Made by a program: the position numbers and the translations under genes
Notes under the pieces: model-generated
Database searches by the model: none
What the model was told of the DNA's origin: nothing
Seen by the model: only the letters and a program-made list of their open reading frames with translations
From: Muntiacus reevesi
Taxonomy: Eukaryota; Chordata; Mammalia; Artiodactyla; Cervidae
DNA length: 64,000 nucleotides
NCBI RefSeq assembly: GCF_963930625.1
Contig: NC_089249.1
Coordinates: 21,401,155 to 21,465,154, forward strand
Reading direction: 5' to 3'
Shown: piece by piece, positions 34,513 to 46,465 of the stretch
How the letters are laid out: each line of letters begins with the position of its first letter
How positions within the stretch are numbered: position 1 is the stretch's first letter

Positions 34513-34722
34513 TGGGCTTCCATGGTGGCTCAGTGGTAAAGAATCCACCTGCAAATGCAGAGATTCAGGTTCGATCCCTGGGCCAGAAAGACCCCATGCA
34601 GAAGGAAATAGCAACCCACTCCAGTATACTTACCTGGAGGATTCAATGGACAGAGGAGCCCGGTGGGCTACAGTCCGTGGGGTCACAAAAGAGTGCACAT
34701 GATTGAGGGCTCACACATACAC
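34513..34722 (+). repeat. Bov-tA SINE
   Basis: Has ttccatggtggctcagtggt, aggttcgatccctgggccag and ggctacagtccgtggggtca. Confidence 0.95.
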
Positions 34723-34865
34723 AGAACGTGGTAGGGTGTTGAGGCCTCTGAGAAATAATAGCTCAGAATGTGGGGTTGAATCCAGGGTCCACCTCTGATC
34801 CAATGACCTTAAACTCCTTCAAAGATCACCTGCTGGATAGATCCAGAAGTTCAGGTCTTGCCTCA

Positions 34866-35480
34866 GTTAAGTCACTCAGTCATGTCTGACTCTTTGTGAC
34901 CCCATGGACTGCAAAACGCCAGGCCTCCCTGTCCATCACCGACTCCCAGAGTCCACTCAAACTCATATCCATTGAGTCGGTGATGCCATCCAACCATCTC
35001 ATCCTCTGTCATCCCCTTCTCTTCTCACCTTCAGTCTTTCCCAGCATCAGGGTCTTTTCAAATGAGTCAGTTCTTCGCATCAGGTGGTCAAAGTATTGGA
35101 GTTTCAGCTTCAACATCAGTCCTTCCGATGAATATTCAGGGCTGATTTCCTTTACGATGGACTGGTTGGATCTCCTTGCTGTCCAAGGGACTCTCAAGAG
35201 TCTTCTCCAACACCACAGTTCAAAAGCATCGGTTCTTTGGTGCTCAGCTTTCTTTATAATCCAACTCTCATATCCATACATGACTACTGGAAAAACCATA
35301 GCCTTGACTAGACGGACCTTTGTTGACGAAGTAATGTCTCTGCTTTTTAATATGCTATCTAGGTTGGTCATAACTTTTCTTCCAGGGAGTAAGCATCTTT
35401 TAATTTCATGGCTGCAGTCACCATCTGCAGTGATTTTGGAGCCCCCCAAAATAAAGTCTATCACTGTTTCAGTGAAACAG
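34866..35480 (-). repeat. BovB LINE 3' fragment
   Basis: The minus strand carries BovB ORF2 C-terminal sequence (GGSKITADGDCSHEIKR, VFPVVMYGYESW, RRLLRVPWTARRSNQSI) in an unusually open frame, ending in the cagttaagtcactcagtc terminus. Not a host gene. Confidence 0.95.
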
Positions 35481-36121
35481 TGTACCAAGGCCACAGAAGA
35501 GGAGCCCAGAACGAAGGTCATACTTGGAACTGACTGAGCCCCTTTATAACCATTGCCCAAACCCCCCTGATCAGAACCAGCAAGCTCCGTGACCCCATAG
35601 TAGGCAAAAATGCCCACCCCAGTACCTACCCTATAGAGTCCTACAATGGGGTGTGCGTGCTCAGTCATGTCCAACTCTTTGGAGCTCCATGAACTATAGC
35701 CTGCCAGGCTCTTCTGTCCATGGGTTCTCCAGGCAAGAATACTGCAGTGGGTTGCCATTTCCTACTCCAGGGGATCTTCCTGACCCAGAGATAGAGCCCA
35801 CATCTGTGTCTCCTGCATTGGCAGACAGATTCTTTATCACTGAGCCACCTGGGAAGTCCCACTGTAATCAATCATCTAATGCCACCCTTCTAGCAGGAAT
35901 TTTCTTTGCCTTGAGGCTATAAAAATTGGCCACTAGCCCACGAAAAGCACAGCCCACTGAGCCAGCCCGCTGTTCTAACAGTATCTTGTAAGTGCTGCCT
36001 GGCTTGCTGCATCTGCAGAACCTTCATTATCTCTGCTCCCAGCTCCTATTAAACTCACTCCCTTCTGAAATGCTCCGTGTCTGGAAATTCCTTTCCAACC
36101 TGCGTTCGGTCTGCCGTGACA
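35481..36121 (+). repeat. Solo LTR interrupted by a Bov-tA SINE
   Basis: Starts TG (tgtaccaaggcc) and ends CA (ctgccgtgaca). It has a TATA-like ggctataaaaattgg (about 35,918) and a cctattaaactcactcc polyadenylation-type motif (about 36,045). No internal viral genes are present. Confidence 0.75.
35647..35862 (-). repeat. Bov-tA SINE within the LTR
   Basis: Reverse complement Bov-tA (ctccatgaactatagcctgc, gaatactgcagtgggttgcc, gagccacctgggaagtccca). Confidence 0.95.
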
Positions 36122-36129
36122 ATGCCAAC

Positions 36130-36340
36130 CTGCTCCTTCTTGCCTCCTAGCCTTTGTTCAGTTTCCAGGACATGCTGAGCAGTTTCCCACCTCCAGGACT
36201 TTGCCCATGGGGGTTCCTCTGCCTATAGTGCTGGTATCCCCTCTCCCCATCTGGGGCTTGGCTGAACTACCTCTTCCTCAGAGATACCATCTCTGACCAC
36301 CCCCCAACCTTCCAAATTAGCTTCTTCCATTATTACTTTG
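36130..36340 (+). repeat. L2 LINE fragment
   Basis: L2-like ctttgcccatgggggttcct and agagataccatctctgacca. Confidence 0.55.
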
Positions 36341-36885
36341 AGAGCACTGACCCTAATTTGAGATCCTAGTGTGATGATCTGTAAGAAATGGAATATTTCC
36401 TGCAATATCAGTAAACAAGTCATCAGTTACTACAGCCCTCCAATGTGAGCAGGTGGACTCCGAGGGAGGGAGTCAGGAGGGACTCAGGAGGGAGAAGAAG
36501 ACCTGCTGTCTATAGACTGTTGCCACTCCCTATGGTGAACCCCAAAGAAAGAAAGCTCAGTTTGTGAAAAACACAAGATGGCTGAGGTTCATACGGAAGG
36601 GATGATTTCAATGAGTCCAGACTCTTGCATCTTCCTGTAGACAGAAAAGCACTAAATTCCTAAACTTGCAATATCTGGTTTTAATTGTGAATAATCTTTT
36701 GATGTTCAGAGTACTTGCCCCGTGTTGCAAAACTTCTATATAACCTGGGTCCTCCCCCATTTCCTTAGGTCAGTTCTCTCAGGGTCACATGAGATGCAAT
36801 CTTCCAGGCTTCCAGTTATGTTTTATTCAGCAGGAATTTTAAAAATTCCCACCAAATAAAACATAACTCTCAACTTTGACCAACT

Positions 36886-37003
36886 GATGTGAAGAGCCAA
36901 CTCATTAGGAAAAGACCCTGATGTTGGGAAAGATTGAAGGCAAAAGGAGAAACAGGCAGCAGCAGATGAGATGGTTAGATAGTGTCACTGAATTGCTAAT
37001 CCT
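36886..37003 (+). repeat. BovB fragment, left part
   Basis: Has caactgatgtgaagagccaa up to gtgtcact. The element resumes at 37,817 (atcactgattcaac), separated by an LTR-like insertion. Confidence 0.9.
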
Positions 37004-37816
37004 GTTCGGGATGCCAATTGTCTTACTGCTCACTGCACACACACTGTTCGCTGACCCAGGGCAGGCAAGGCGCAAGCTCAGAGGCTGGAAGGAGACTCGA
37101 GGAGCCATAGGAACTGCAGACACGTTTACTCTGTCCTGGAGGGCACAGCAGCCATAACACAGCCCCTCTCCTGGCTGATGCAGCAGCTGTAGCAGCAACC
37201 ACATTAATGCAGCAATAACATAGCCATGCTGTTGCTGCTGCTGCTGCTGCTAAGTCGCTTCAGTCGTGTCCGACTCTGTGCGACCCCATAGACGGCAGCC
37301 CACCAGGCTCTCCCGTCCCTGGGATTCTCCAAGCAAGAACACTCCAGTAGGTTGCCATTTCCTTCTCCAATGCGTGAAAGTGAAACGTGAAAGTGAAGTC
37401 ACTCAGTCGTGTCTGACTCTTAGTGACCCCATGGACTGCAGCCTACCAGGCTCCTCCGTCCATGGGATCCTCCAGGCAAGAGTACCAGAGTGGGTTGCCA
37501 TTGCCTTCTTCGAACATAGCCATGACATAACCTCAAATAACATAACCACGATGCCACTCCAGTGTAGCCCCAATGTTGTAGTAGCCAGGGCTTTCATGGT
37601 GAAGCTCTTACAGGTGTATGGCACAAAGTAGCTCGTGACCAATCGAGGACCTCGTGACTAAGTGAGTACCTCATCAGGTACATGCACAGTACTATAAGTG
37701 ATCTCAGCTGTTACACAGTCATTATTTATACAACGTAAGGCGAATGCAAGAGGCCGTGGGGTGAGAGAGCCTGACCATACCATCTTGCCTAATTTGCTCT
37801 TCCCCTACAATCACTG
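37004..37816 (-). repeat. LTR-like insertion splitting a BovB
   Basis: About 0.8 kb between the two halves of one BovB, with tcactga repeated at both edges. The minus strand has a TATA-like gttgtataaataatg. A Bov-A2 dimer is nested inside it. Confidence 0.6.
37232..37512 (-). repeat. Bov-A2 SINE (two monomers)
   Basis: Two reverse-oriented Bov-A units (gtcgcttcagtcgtgtccga, then gtcactcagtcgtgtctgac) joined by gtgaaagtgaaacgtgaaag. A short GCT repeat lies at its right-hand tail equivalent (37,230-37,251). Confidence 0.93.
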
Positions 37817-37940
37817 ATTCAACGCACACGAATTTGAAAAAACTCCGGGAGATAGTGGAGGACAGAGGAACCTGGAGTGCTGCAGTCCACGGGCTCACAA
37901 AGTCGGATACGACTTAGCAACTGAACAGCAACAACAACTC
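37817..37940 (+). repeat. BovB fragment, right part
   Basis: Has aatttgaaaaaactccggga, ctgcagtccacgggctcaca and gcaactgaacagcaac. Confidence 0.9.
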
Positions 37941-37984
37941 AACTTTTAGGTTGTGAATTATTTTAAAGTCAACATCTGTATGAT

Positions 37985-38130
37985 GTCCACCCTCCCAACT
38001 AGACCAAAAGCCCCATGAGAGCTGGGTCCATGTGGGCTTTTGTTCACTGCTTTGCCCCTCTGCCCAGCACAGCACAGGGCCCATCATACGCAGTGAAGCC
38101 CTAAGTGTTGAATGAATGAACACATGACAC
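37985..38130 (+). repeat. L2 LINE 3' end
   Basis: Has actagaccaaaagccccatg and the terminal gttgaatgaatgaac. Confidence 0.7.
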
Positions 38131-38209
38131 ATTGAGGAAATTATCCAGTCACAGTTTCTTCTGTAAAATGAATATGATAAAACACCTACCTTCAAATAAT
38201 CTTTAACAC

Positions 38210-38600
38210 CAATGAAGAGCCAATGATGTGTCAGCATTTTACATACACTTACACCTTCAAATCCTCACAACAGCCTTCTGGGGTGGATGCTGTTAATATT
38301 ATTATTTTTTTAATATTTATTTGGCTGCACCAGGTCTTGGTTGCAGCACATGGGATCTTCGATCTTTGTTGCAGCATGAAGGATATTTAGTTGCAGGATG
38401 TTGGATCTAGTTCCCTGACAATGTATTGAACCTGGGCCCCCGGCATTGGAAGCATGGAGTCTCAGCCACTGGATCACCAGGGAAGTTCCAAAGCTGTTAT
38501 TATTATCCCCATTTTCCAGATGAGGAAACTGAAGATCTAATATGTCAGATAACCTGCTCTCCTTTACCTGGTTAGAACTAAAGCCAGGCAGTGTCTCTAG
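38210..38600 (-). repeat. MIR split by a CHR SINE
   Basis: MIR halves lie at about 38,210-38,304 and 38,493-38,600 (ccccattttccagatgagga). The CHR element (minus) at 38,305-38,492 (ggctgcaccaggtcttggtt, aacctgggcccccggcattg) lies between them, with gctgttaatatt/gctgttattatt flanks. Confidence 0.85.
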
Positions 38601-38846
38601 CAGCCTCAGCTAAACTCGGGGAAGCCCAACTCTTTCAAGGGAGGGTTGGGGAGGACTCCTGGAGCTTATGATATTTCATTGCTGCTATAGCCCCGGTGCC
38701 CCAGGACCTTGCAGCTCAGTGGTCAGGGCTGATAACTGATGAGTGCTGCGATCAGGGATCACTCGGGGCCAAAGCTGTCTCCAAGTCTGAGCAGCCTCCC
38801 TAGAACCAAGATACCCTGGCTGAGGAAGATACTCATGTCTAATGAT

Positions 38847-39447
38847 TGTTAGGGAAACTAAAATGGAGGAAGTCTTGTTCAGGCTTCCTAAGCAGGAGAG
38901 CAGGCCTCTGACTTGCTTCTGACCTGCCCACACACTGCCTGGATTCTGTGCCTGCCTGCAAGCACGGCAAGTCAAGTGACACTTTAGATACCACAAAAAA
39001 GGGAATGGAACTTGGAATTCTTGAGTCCCTGGAAGTCTGGCCAACCCCCCAAGGTCTAAGAAAATCCTATGCCTCACAAGGTGAAACAAGCAGCATTGTA
39101 AAAATGTTAAAGTAGAACCAGAGCTGCATGCAAAACTGAGGATGATAGCAGTTTGTGGCCTGGGATTATAAGCAGGAGCCCCTGAAACTGCAATTTGAAG
39201 TCTCACCCGTGGGGTGGATGCACCACCACGGCCCCTTTCCCAATTTGGACTCCAAATTGCTGTTAAAGAGGGACCTCACAGCGCTGTTCAAGTCTGGATG
39301 TAGGTCGGCCCAGTTTGGTGATATATATGCGGTTACTTTTCTCTATTGTTTCTTTTCTTTTAATGCCTGTATGTTGAAATTAAGTAATATAATCTATGAA
39401 ACATTGAAATTGTTTATCTGTGTAATAAGTGGTTTCTCTTGTTAACA
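38847..39447 (+). repeat. Possible solo LTR
   Basis: Bounded by tgttagggaaac and cttgttaaca, with an LTR-like base composition. A 173-codon minus-strand frame here has no recognisable content. No clear target-site duplication. Confidence 0.35.
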
Positions 39448-39844
39448 AATCCTTCAAACTTAAATGAAAATGAAACTTTCAGCAAGATAATGATGTGGCT
39501 GGACAGCTTTGATGAGAAACGAACCAGCTGTGGTCTTGACCACTTCTCACCTGCCACAACCTTTCTGATCTCACTTGGGGGTTTAGCCTAGAACCTTGGG
39601 GCTCACTGGTAAACCTTGCTTCCCATCATCCTGCTCTCCTTCCTAGAAGTTGGGTTAGTTGTGGCCCTGAGGGAAGCTGGCTTGAGAACAAAGCTGTTGT
39701 ACTGAGTGGACTAAGTGGAAATATGGAACAGGTCAGGGTCCTCCGTGATGCTGCTGAGCTGATGAACTAACGAGCTCCAGAGCTACCTCACCCCGGGATT
39801 TAGGGTTTTTTTTTTTCCTTTTTCGAAGCTCTATGTTCAATATG

Positions 39845-40768
39845 TGTTTCTTGCACCCAAGATCATCCTAACAAATACAGGAAGGGTATGCAACAAAAAG
39901 CAAAGAGAAGAAAAGAGACTTTTCCAGAAACTTATGTTTCAAAATGAAGTGCAAGCTGGAATCAAGATTGCTGGGAGAAATATCAATCACCTCAGATATG
40001 CAAATGACACCACCCTTATGGCAGAAAGTGAAGAACAAAAGAGCCTCTTGATGAAAGTGAAAGAAGAGAGTGAAAAAGTTGGCTTAAAGCACAACATTCA
40101 GAAACAAAGATCATGGCATCTGGTCCCATCACTTCATGGCAAATAGATGGAGCAACAGTGTAAACAGTTGCAGACTTAATTTTGGGGGGCTCCAAAATCA
40201 CTGCAGATGGTGACTGCAGCCATGAAATAAAAAGACGCTTACTCCTTGGAAGAGAAGTTATGACCAACCTAGGCAGCATATTAAAAAGCAGAGACATTAC
40301 TTTGCCAACAAAGGTCCATCTAGTCAAGGCTATGGTTTTTCCAGTAATCATGTATGGATATGAGAGTTGGATTATAAACAAGGCTGAGTGCAGAAGAATT
40401 GATGCTTTTGAACTATGGTGTTGGAGAAGACTCTTGAGAGTCCCTTGGACAGCAAGGAGATTCAACCAGTCTATTCTAAAGATCAGCCCTGAATATTCAT
40501 TGGAAGGACTGATGTTGAAGCTGAAACTCCAATATTTTGGCCACCTGATTCGAAGAGCTGACTCATTTGAAAAGACTCTGATGCTGGGAAAGACTGAAGG
40601 CAAGAGGAGAAAGGGACAACAGAGGATGAGATGGTTGGATGGCATCACCGACTCAACGGACATGAATTTGAATGGACTCTGGGAGTTGGTGATGGACAGA
40701 GAGGCCTGGTGTGCTGCAGTCCATGGGGTCACAAAGAGTCGGACATGACTGAGCGACTGAACTGATAC
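39845..40768 (+). repeat. BovB LINE, RT catalytic region to 3' end
   Basis: Contains the reverse transcriptase box HLRYANDTTLM, where the usual YADD is YAND, then after a frameshift GSKITADGDCSHEIKRR, FPVIMYGYESW and LKLQYFGHLIRR to the 3' terminus. Inactive fragment. Confidence 0.95.
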
Positions 40769-42640
40769 TGATGTTTCAACATAAGAAGGAAAGAGCCTGC
40801 GTTCCCAGTCAAGAGCTTTGGAGAGGATACTATAACTGGACACACAGTCCCCTCTATTTCAATGCCCAAGATGCCCTAGGGTGGGGGGAAAGGCAGGCCG
40901 AGGGGAGGCAAGGAGTGTCAGGGTTGAGGCCCCTGGTGAACCTGGATCCTGGCCCCTCTTTCCCAGCTGAGCCTGGTGGCGAGGGCTACAGGGAAGACTT
41001 CCAGCAGGTCTGGGGCATCTGGGACTCAGAGGAGCCATTCCCCTCTCACTGAGCAGAACCCTGGTGAGGTGGCTGAGACCCCAGGGAAGGAACGATCAGA
41101 TGGTGCATCTAGCCAGATGGGGCTAGCTAGGCTCAGACCTCTGAGGGATACAGAATTTGTGAGATAAGCATGCATGCTGAGAGCAGCTGGCTGTCCCAAG
41201 AGGAATGAGGACACATGAGGCTTTGCAGTAACAGGTGTGGTTCAGCAGGTTGTGGGGGTAGGACCAGAAGCCTGGAGTGAATGGGGTCCTGACGCACTTA
41301 ATAGATGTCCTGTGGGTATGCCCTCCCAGGCGACCATCCCGCTGCCAGGATGCGGCTCTCAATGCAGTTCCCTAGGCAATGTGCTAAGAGAAGAACCCCA
41401 GCTGGCCAAAATCACATTTCTTCAACTTCAGCAGCATGGAAATTAAGCTTAGTTGTGAAGAAACAAAGCAAGATCTATTTGTGTACATCTGAGTTCGTGG
41501 CATCAATTCACTGCCCGCAGTGGTGAAGAGCAGTCAGCCAGAGGAAGGTCAGCCACGACAGCCGCCCACCCGCCCTGCTGCTGCCTTGCAGAGGGGCGCC
41601 TGTTTCCTCCATTGTGCCTCCACCCCAATTACTACTTCCTCCCGCCCACGCCACCGCCTGCAGGCAACCTCACACCTCATCCTGACCCCGTGCAGCAGCC
41701 CCAAGCCTGGTTCCTGGCCTCCCCAGCCTGCTGTCCTCCTGGGTCCACAGACCAGCTGCTCCCAGCCACGCCGGCTTAGCTCCGTGCACTCTTGACTCAT
41801 GTCATGGAAATCCTTCTCCTTCCTTTTTGGCTCCCGAAGCTGCCCGCTGGCCGCAGCTCTCCCCAAATTTGGCCCCACCCATAATGTTCTTGACATCTGT
41901 CTCTGGTCTTGTTGAGTTTCTGCCTATGTTTTCCCCTGCCTCCAGACGTACACGTGGCAGCATGAGGCTACTGGGACAGGCCCTCGGAGCTGGCAGGAGG
42001 GGAGGGAGCAGGGAGTTGCAAGATTTTATTCCCTGGCCCAGGACTCTGGTTCTTGCTTCCCGCAGCTCCTCTTGCCCTTTGTTAGGTAAAAATCATTCAT
42101 CCAACAAACACTCTCTGCTTTTCAAGAACCCACGTGGCTGCCACTGCTAACACACAAACACCATCACATCTGGTCCTCACTCAGGACAGGAAGGGGATGG
42201 CCCCCACAGTGGGGAGACAGGCATTTCGCCAGCTCCCTGGGGTTCCTGGGACTACACAGACCAGGCAGCAGGCTGGGCGGGGGGCTTCACTTTTCTAGAG
42301 CCCTTGCCCAATCCCCACTAAAACCTTACCTGTTGGGAGAGTCTCCATAACAAAGATGGAGTGGCTCTTACCCACCACTGATATGCCTCCAAGTCAAGAA
42401 TTGGGATCCCACTGGAACAATGGGCCCAGACAGACCAGAGGCCACCACTGAAGCACAGATGGACACGTCTGCAGTGACTCTGATGAGGCAATGGAGGGCT
42501 GCTGGTCTCAGAGATCTGAACTCATGTGGCCTGGAAATGTCTGGGACCTTTGGCCTCAGTTTGCAAAGGACAAACTTCAGTCCTGCAGGTGCTTGGCAAG
42601 CAATGTCAAAAGCTTTTCTGTCTCAGTAGTCAGCAAACCA
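40769..42640. other. Unique intergenic sequence, no gene recognised
   Basis: Several frames of 60-115 codons on both strands, none with recognisable content. No repeat family identified. Confidence 0.45.
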
Positions 42641-42851
42641 CTTCCCAGGTGGTAAAGAATCTGCCTGCCAAGCAGGAGACATGGGTTCGATCCCTGGATC
42701 GAGAAGATCCCCTAGAGATCCCCTGGAGAAGGAAATGGCAACCCACTCCAGTATGCTTGCCTGGGAAATTCCATGGCCAGAGGAGCTTGGTGAGCTACAG
42801 TCCATGGGATCACAGAGTCATACACAACTTAGCGACTAAGCAACAACAATC
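42641..42851 (+). repeat. Bov-tA SINE
   Basis: Has ccaagcaggagacatgggtt, ggaaatggcaacccactcca and gctacagtccatgggatcac. It carries a small internal duplication of gatcccctrga. Confidence 0.95.
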
Positions 42852-42992
42852 AACAAACCAGGTCCTCATGATGTCCATGACGGAAGGCTCCTGCCTGGCA
42901 TTGGAGGTGACGTTTACCACCAGAGTTGAAGCGGGGTGCTGGTGAGGCCGATGGTGCTTCAACAGAGCCTGAGCTAAAAGTATGGAGTGGGG

Positions 42993-43120
42993 GAAATTCC
43001 CTGGTTGTCCAGTGGTTAAGATTCCATACTTCCAGTTCAGGGGGGCATGTGTTCAATTCCTGGTTGGAGAACTAAAATCCCATAGGCCACGGGGCATGGC
43101 CAAAAATAAAAAAGAGCATG
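42993..43120 (+). repeat. CHR-type SINE, short form
   Basis: Has aattccctggttgtccagtg, tgttcaattcctggttggag and ccacggggcatggccaaaaa. Confidence 0.8.
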
Positions 43121-44135
43121 CAGTGGCCTTGCTCCCCTGAGCAGCCCTGTTTGGACCTCTTGCGTGAGAGCTGTGAGGACTTCAGCTGTGGTAGGAAGCC
43201 TCAAGAGGCCAGATGGGCTCCAAGAAAGCTAAGGTTTGTGTCTCCCTCTGCCTGGGTGGCCACAGGTTCAGGTGAATCCTGGGAATCCTGGCACAGTTAT
43301 GGTGGGCTTGTCTTTATAGCATCCTCTTCCACGTGGTACCCAGAGAACCACTGAGCACAGCAATAGGCACGTAGGCAGCACAGGGTACCACCAGCAAGCC
43401 AGTGAGGGGAGTCAACACAGATGACTTTAAGTATCTTCACGTGAGTGGCTGCTGTGAACTCAGCAGTCAGAACTCAGAAGTCAGAACCCACAGAGACTGC
43501 CCTCTGTACCACGTGCAGCGCTTTCCTCCAGAGAATATCAAGTGATTCTCCAATAAACGTTACACACAGAATGTGAGACCGAAGTCCCAAGTGAGGATCT
43601 GTGGTTTGTTGTGCACGTCCAAGGGCCTCACTAGAACATAAACTTCATGGGTGTTCTCCAATGGGAGGTGATGGACTATGCCCCCCTCCACTGAAGCCTC
43701 CAAGCTTAGTGGGGTACCCAGCACAAACAGTAGGTGCTCAATAGTTGTGGTTCCAAGGATGAACACTGCTCTCACTAGCCAAGCTCTCTTCTAATCCTTG
43801 TGGCCACCCCCATAAGGGGGACAACCAGCATTCCCATTTTACCAGACAAGGAAATGGAGGCTCAGAGACGTGGGGACTTTCCCAAGGCTGAGCCAGGGAG
43901 TCGCACAGCAGACTCAGCTGGCTCCACCGCTTCCAAGGCGCACAGGCTGCGTGAATGACCGGGGGCGCGGGCTTCTTTGTGGCTGGCGAGCACGTGGAGT
44001 AGATCCCTGGACTGCCTTGGTTCCTCTGGAGCCCTGAACCTGGGCGCAGCAGAATGGGACGCACTGGCCTCCCAAGGTGGGCAAACAAAACGGAGCAGAA
44101 ACAAGCAACCTGAGTTGCCAAGAAGACGTAAAACC

Positions 44136-44141
44136 TTTAAT
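44136..44141 (-). promoter_or_regulatory. Candidate C1QTNF6 polyadenylation signal (ATTAAA on minus)
   Basis: The plus strand tttaat gives ATTAAA on the minus strand, followed by ggttttacg. It is about 1.8 kb past the C1QTNF6 stop, with largely unique sequence between apart from MER5-like and L2 fragments. Plausible 3' end of the gene, but unproven. Confidence 0.25.
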
Positions 44142-45547
44142 CACGCGGTCAAGCAGGGCAGGGGTGAAGTCGGGTTGGGGAGGCTGGGACTGTTGCACAG
44201 GGCCGGGCTTCACGGCACCGGGTCAGGCCCTGCTGCCACCCCCAGCCACGTGGCCAGGGCTCCCTTGGCCAGGAGGAAGCACCAGAGACCGCCACCGGGG
44301 TCACCTCTGCCCCCGAGTCTGCACAAGCACCAACGGGCGGAGGCCGCCTCCCTCTAGGAAGAGGGTCAGGCCACCTGGGGCTGGGGAAGGGGAAGGGGAA
44401 GGCTGGGGGCCACCAGGCTGTCCCACCCTGGGAGGAGGGAAAGGACAGAAGTCCTGATGTCCCTCACTTGGCCTCAGCCTCTCCCAGTGCCTCCCTCGGC
44501 ATCATGGCTCAGAGGAGCATCCCCGGACTGACCTGGAACATGACTGGCTTCAGTTCCCCAGACCTGCTGAGGGGTCCAAAGCCCAGTGCCCTCCTTCCTG
44601 GCTCATTGCCCAGCAGTGGCATTTGTAACTGCAGCAGCAGCCAGGGGCAGCTCTGCTGGGCAGCAGGGCCTCAGCACCTTAACAGAGTGTGGAGGGCCAG
44701 GGGCATGGGCTGGCGAGGGGCACCAAGGAGGTCAGAGCACCTGGGGACAGACATCAGTGTCTGACAGCGACTGGAAGCCTGGGAGGACGGAGGTCCAGGC
44801 GGTTTTGGCAGAGAGGGCTGTGCACGGCCCTGACAGCACCAGGGAGCGGGGCACAGAGGGCATGCCCTGAGGGTGGTGGGGGTAGGAGCCCTCGCAGGGA
44901 TCCATCCCAGCCTCGGAGGGAGCTTGGTCTGGGCTTCCTCCTTCAGGGGATGCCTTATCCCAAAATGCCTCCAAACCCCTGGGTCCTCTTCTGATAGCAC
45001 CGTCCCCTGACCAAGGTCCCTCTGGGTTTGCTTTAAAGATGGGCATGGGGCAGAAAAGAAAGGAAGAGGCAGAAGATACCCATTTCACCTCGGTACCCTA
45101 ACCTGTCAGCCTTGGGGAGTGGTGGGTAATGAGGGGCCACAGTGTCTGAAAGCCCAGAACACAGATGTATATGATCAGGGCCCCAAGAAGTTCTCTGGGG
45201 CTGTTTTCAGGATCCTCTGTGTCTCCCCTCCCCGGCTGGACTGGGTGCTTACCGAAAGCAGGGCCTGTGTCTGCTTCCCCTCAGCCTTCCCAGAGCCAGG
45301 CCCAGAGAGGGTGATCAGTGAATGTTCAGCGACTGAATAAACACACTATGGGTGTGCATGTTGGGGGCAGACAGGAGTTCAGAGAGAAGGAAGAGGTTGC
45401 AAGACACAAGAGGAGGAAGTATCCTAGAAAGATGAAATTTAAGGAAGTTGGGAAGATTCCAGAATGCTTGGAAGATTCCAGGATGTTCGGAAAGTACCAA
45501 AATGTTGTGAAAGCTGTAGGACCTGGTTACTCAAGGGGGGTTCCAGA

Positions 45548-45675
45548 GACCAGCAGCACCAGCATCACTCAGGAATGTACTAGAAATGCTGAATCCTGGG
45601 CCCACTCCACACCTGCTGAATCAGACTCTACATTTCAGCACAATGCCCCAGTGATTTGTATCACATTCAAGTTCG
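45548..45675 (+). repeat. MER5-like DNA transposon
   Basis: Has accagcatcactcaggaatg, actagaaatgctgaatcctg and cccagtgatttgtatcac. Lies in the C1QTNF6 3' UTR if the proposed 3' end is right. Confidence 0.75.
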
Positions 45676-45917
45676 AAAATGGCTGGTCTACAAGGTGGAG
45701 AAAGTTCTAGAAGATGTAGGTTAGGAGGTTTCCTAAAATGTTCAAGAGGAGAGAGGCAGGAACAGACTAGGAGGGGTGATGGAGGGGAAAAAATGAGGAG
45801 GAAGTCTGCCCAGAATGCCAGGTCAGGGGCCCATTTTACAGATGGGCAAAATGAGGCTCCCACAGGAGACAGACCTGCCCACAGCCACCCCAGGCCAGAG
45901 CTGCCCCAGGGGAGGCA

Positions 45918-46465
45918 CTAATCATCCTCAGGCTTGATGAGGTGGCCGCTGAAGGTAATGTAGGTGTCTATGTCGTCACTGTAGATGGCATTCTCACGCT
46001 CGCGCTTGAAGAGCCGTGCCCAGACGCGGTCGCCCGGGGCCAGGGCCAACATCACGCTCTGGCTCTGCATGATGCTGCGGTCGCTGGGCTGCGCGTACAG
46101 GATGACGGCCGCCTTGTCGTTGTGCACCACATGCACGTAGGTCTCCTTAAAGTTCCAGCTGTGCACGTTAAGGCTGAAGAAGTAGAGGCCGCGCAGCGGG
46201 GCAACGAAGTGGCCGGCAGCCAGGTCGAAGTGCCCGTCGGGGTTCACGAAGACCGTGTCAAAGAGCAGCGGCTGGAAACCCTCGCTGCTGTGCAGGGCCG
46301 TCTTGCGGCCCACCGAGAAGGCTGAGAAGCGCATCTGGCATGGACTGCCAGGGCTGCCCGCCTGCCCCTTGGCACCCTTGATGCCCTGGGGGCCACGGTC
46401 CCCCCGGGGACCCTCCCTGCCCAGCTTCCCGGGTGAGCCCAGCAGGCCTCGGTCCCCTTTGTCAC
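45918..46465 (-). CDS. C1QTNF6: C1QTNF6 last exon: collagen repeat and C1q globular domain
   Basis: Last coding exon of C1q/TNF-related protein 6 (CTRP6), a secreted adipokine-like protein that assembles through its collagen stalk and C1q head. After the acceptor (ccccacag, AG at 46467-46466) the reading frame gives 14 uninterrupted Gly-X-Y triplets beginning GDKGDRG and ending GSPGSPC. It continues into a full C1q domain with AFSVGRKTALHSSEGFQPLL, the YFFSLNVHSWN core, YVHVVHN, ILYAQPS, QSQSVML and the terminal YITFSGHLIKPEDD before TAG at 45920-45918. The triplet count equals the human protein. The domain order and length are as in the family, with no break. Plus-strand open frames over this exon are shadows. 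Confidence 0.97.

Larger units (their letters stand above)
43121..45917. other. Probable C1QTNF6 3' flank and 3' UTR
   Basis: Low repeat content. An L2 end lies at about 43,560-43,760 (gtaggtgctcaatagttgtg), MIR (minus) at about 43,785-43,930 and an L2 end at about 45,220-45,345. GC-rich unique sequence fills 44.0-45.1 kb. Long overlapping frames on both strands near 44.0-44.9 kb look compositional. Confidence 0.45.

Noticed and set aside
35009..35758. 249-codon minus-strand frame as a possible host gene
   Set aside because: It is BovB ORF2 C-terminal sequence read into an LTR and a Bov-tA; a transposon remnant.
38685..39206. 173-codon minus-strand frame
   Set aside because: No family resemblance; lies across a probable LTR.
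40016..40843. 275-codon minus-strand frame, the longest in the window
   Set aside because: Antisense to the BovB fragment at 39.8-40.8 kb. The same antisense pattern recurs at other BovB copies.
45942..46325. 127-codon plus-strand frame
   Set aside because: Antisense shadow of the C1QTNF6 C1q-domain exon, which has the recognisable protein.
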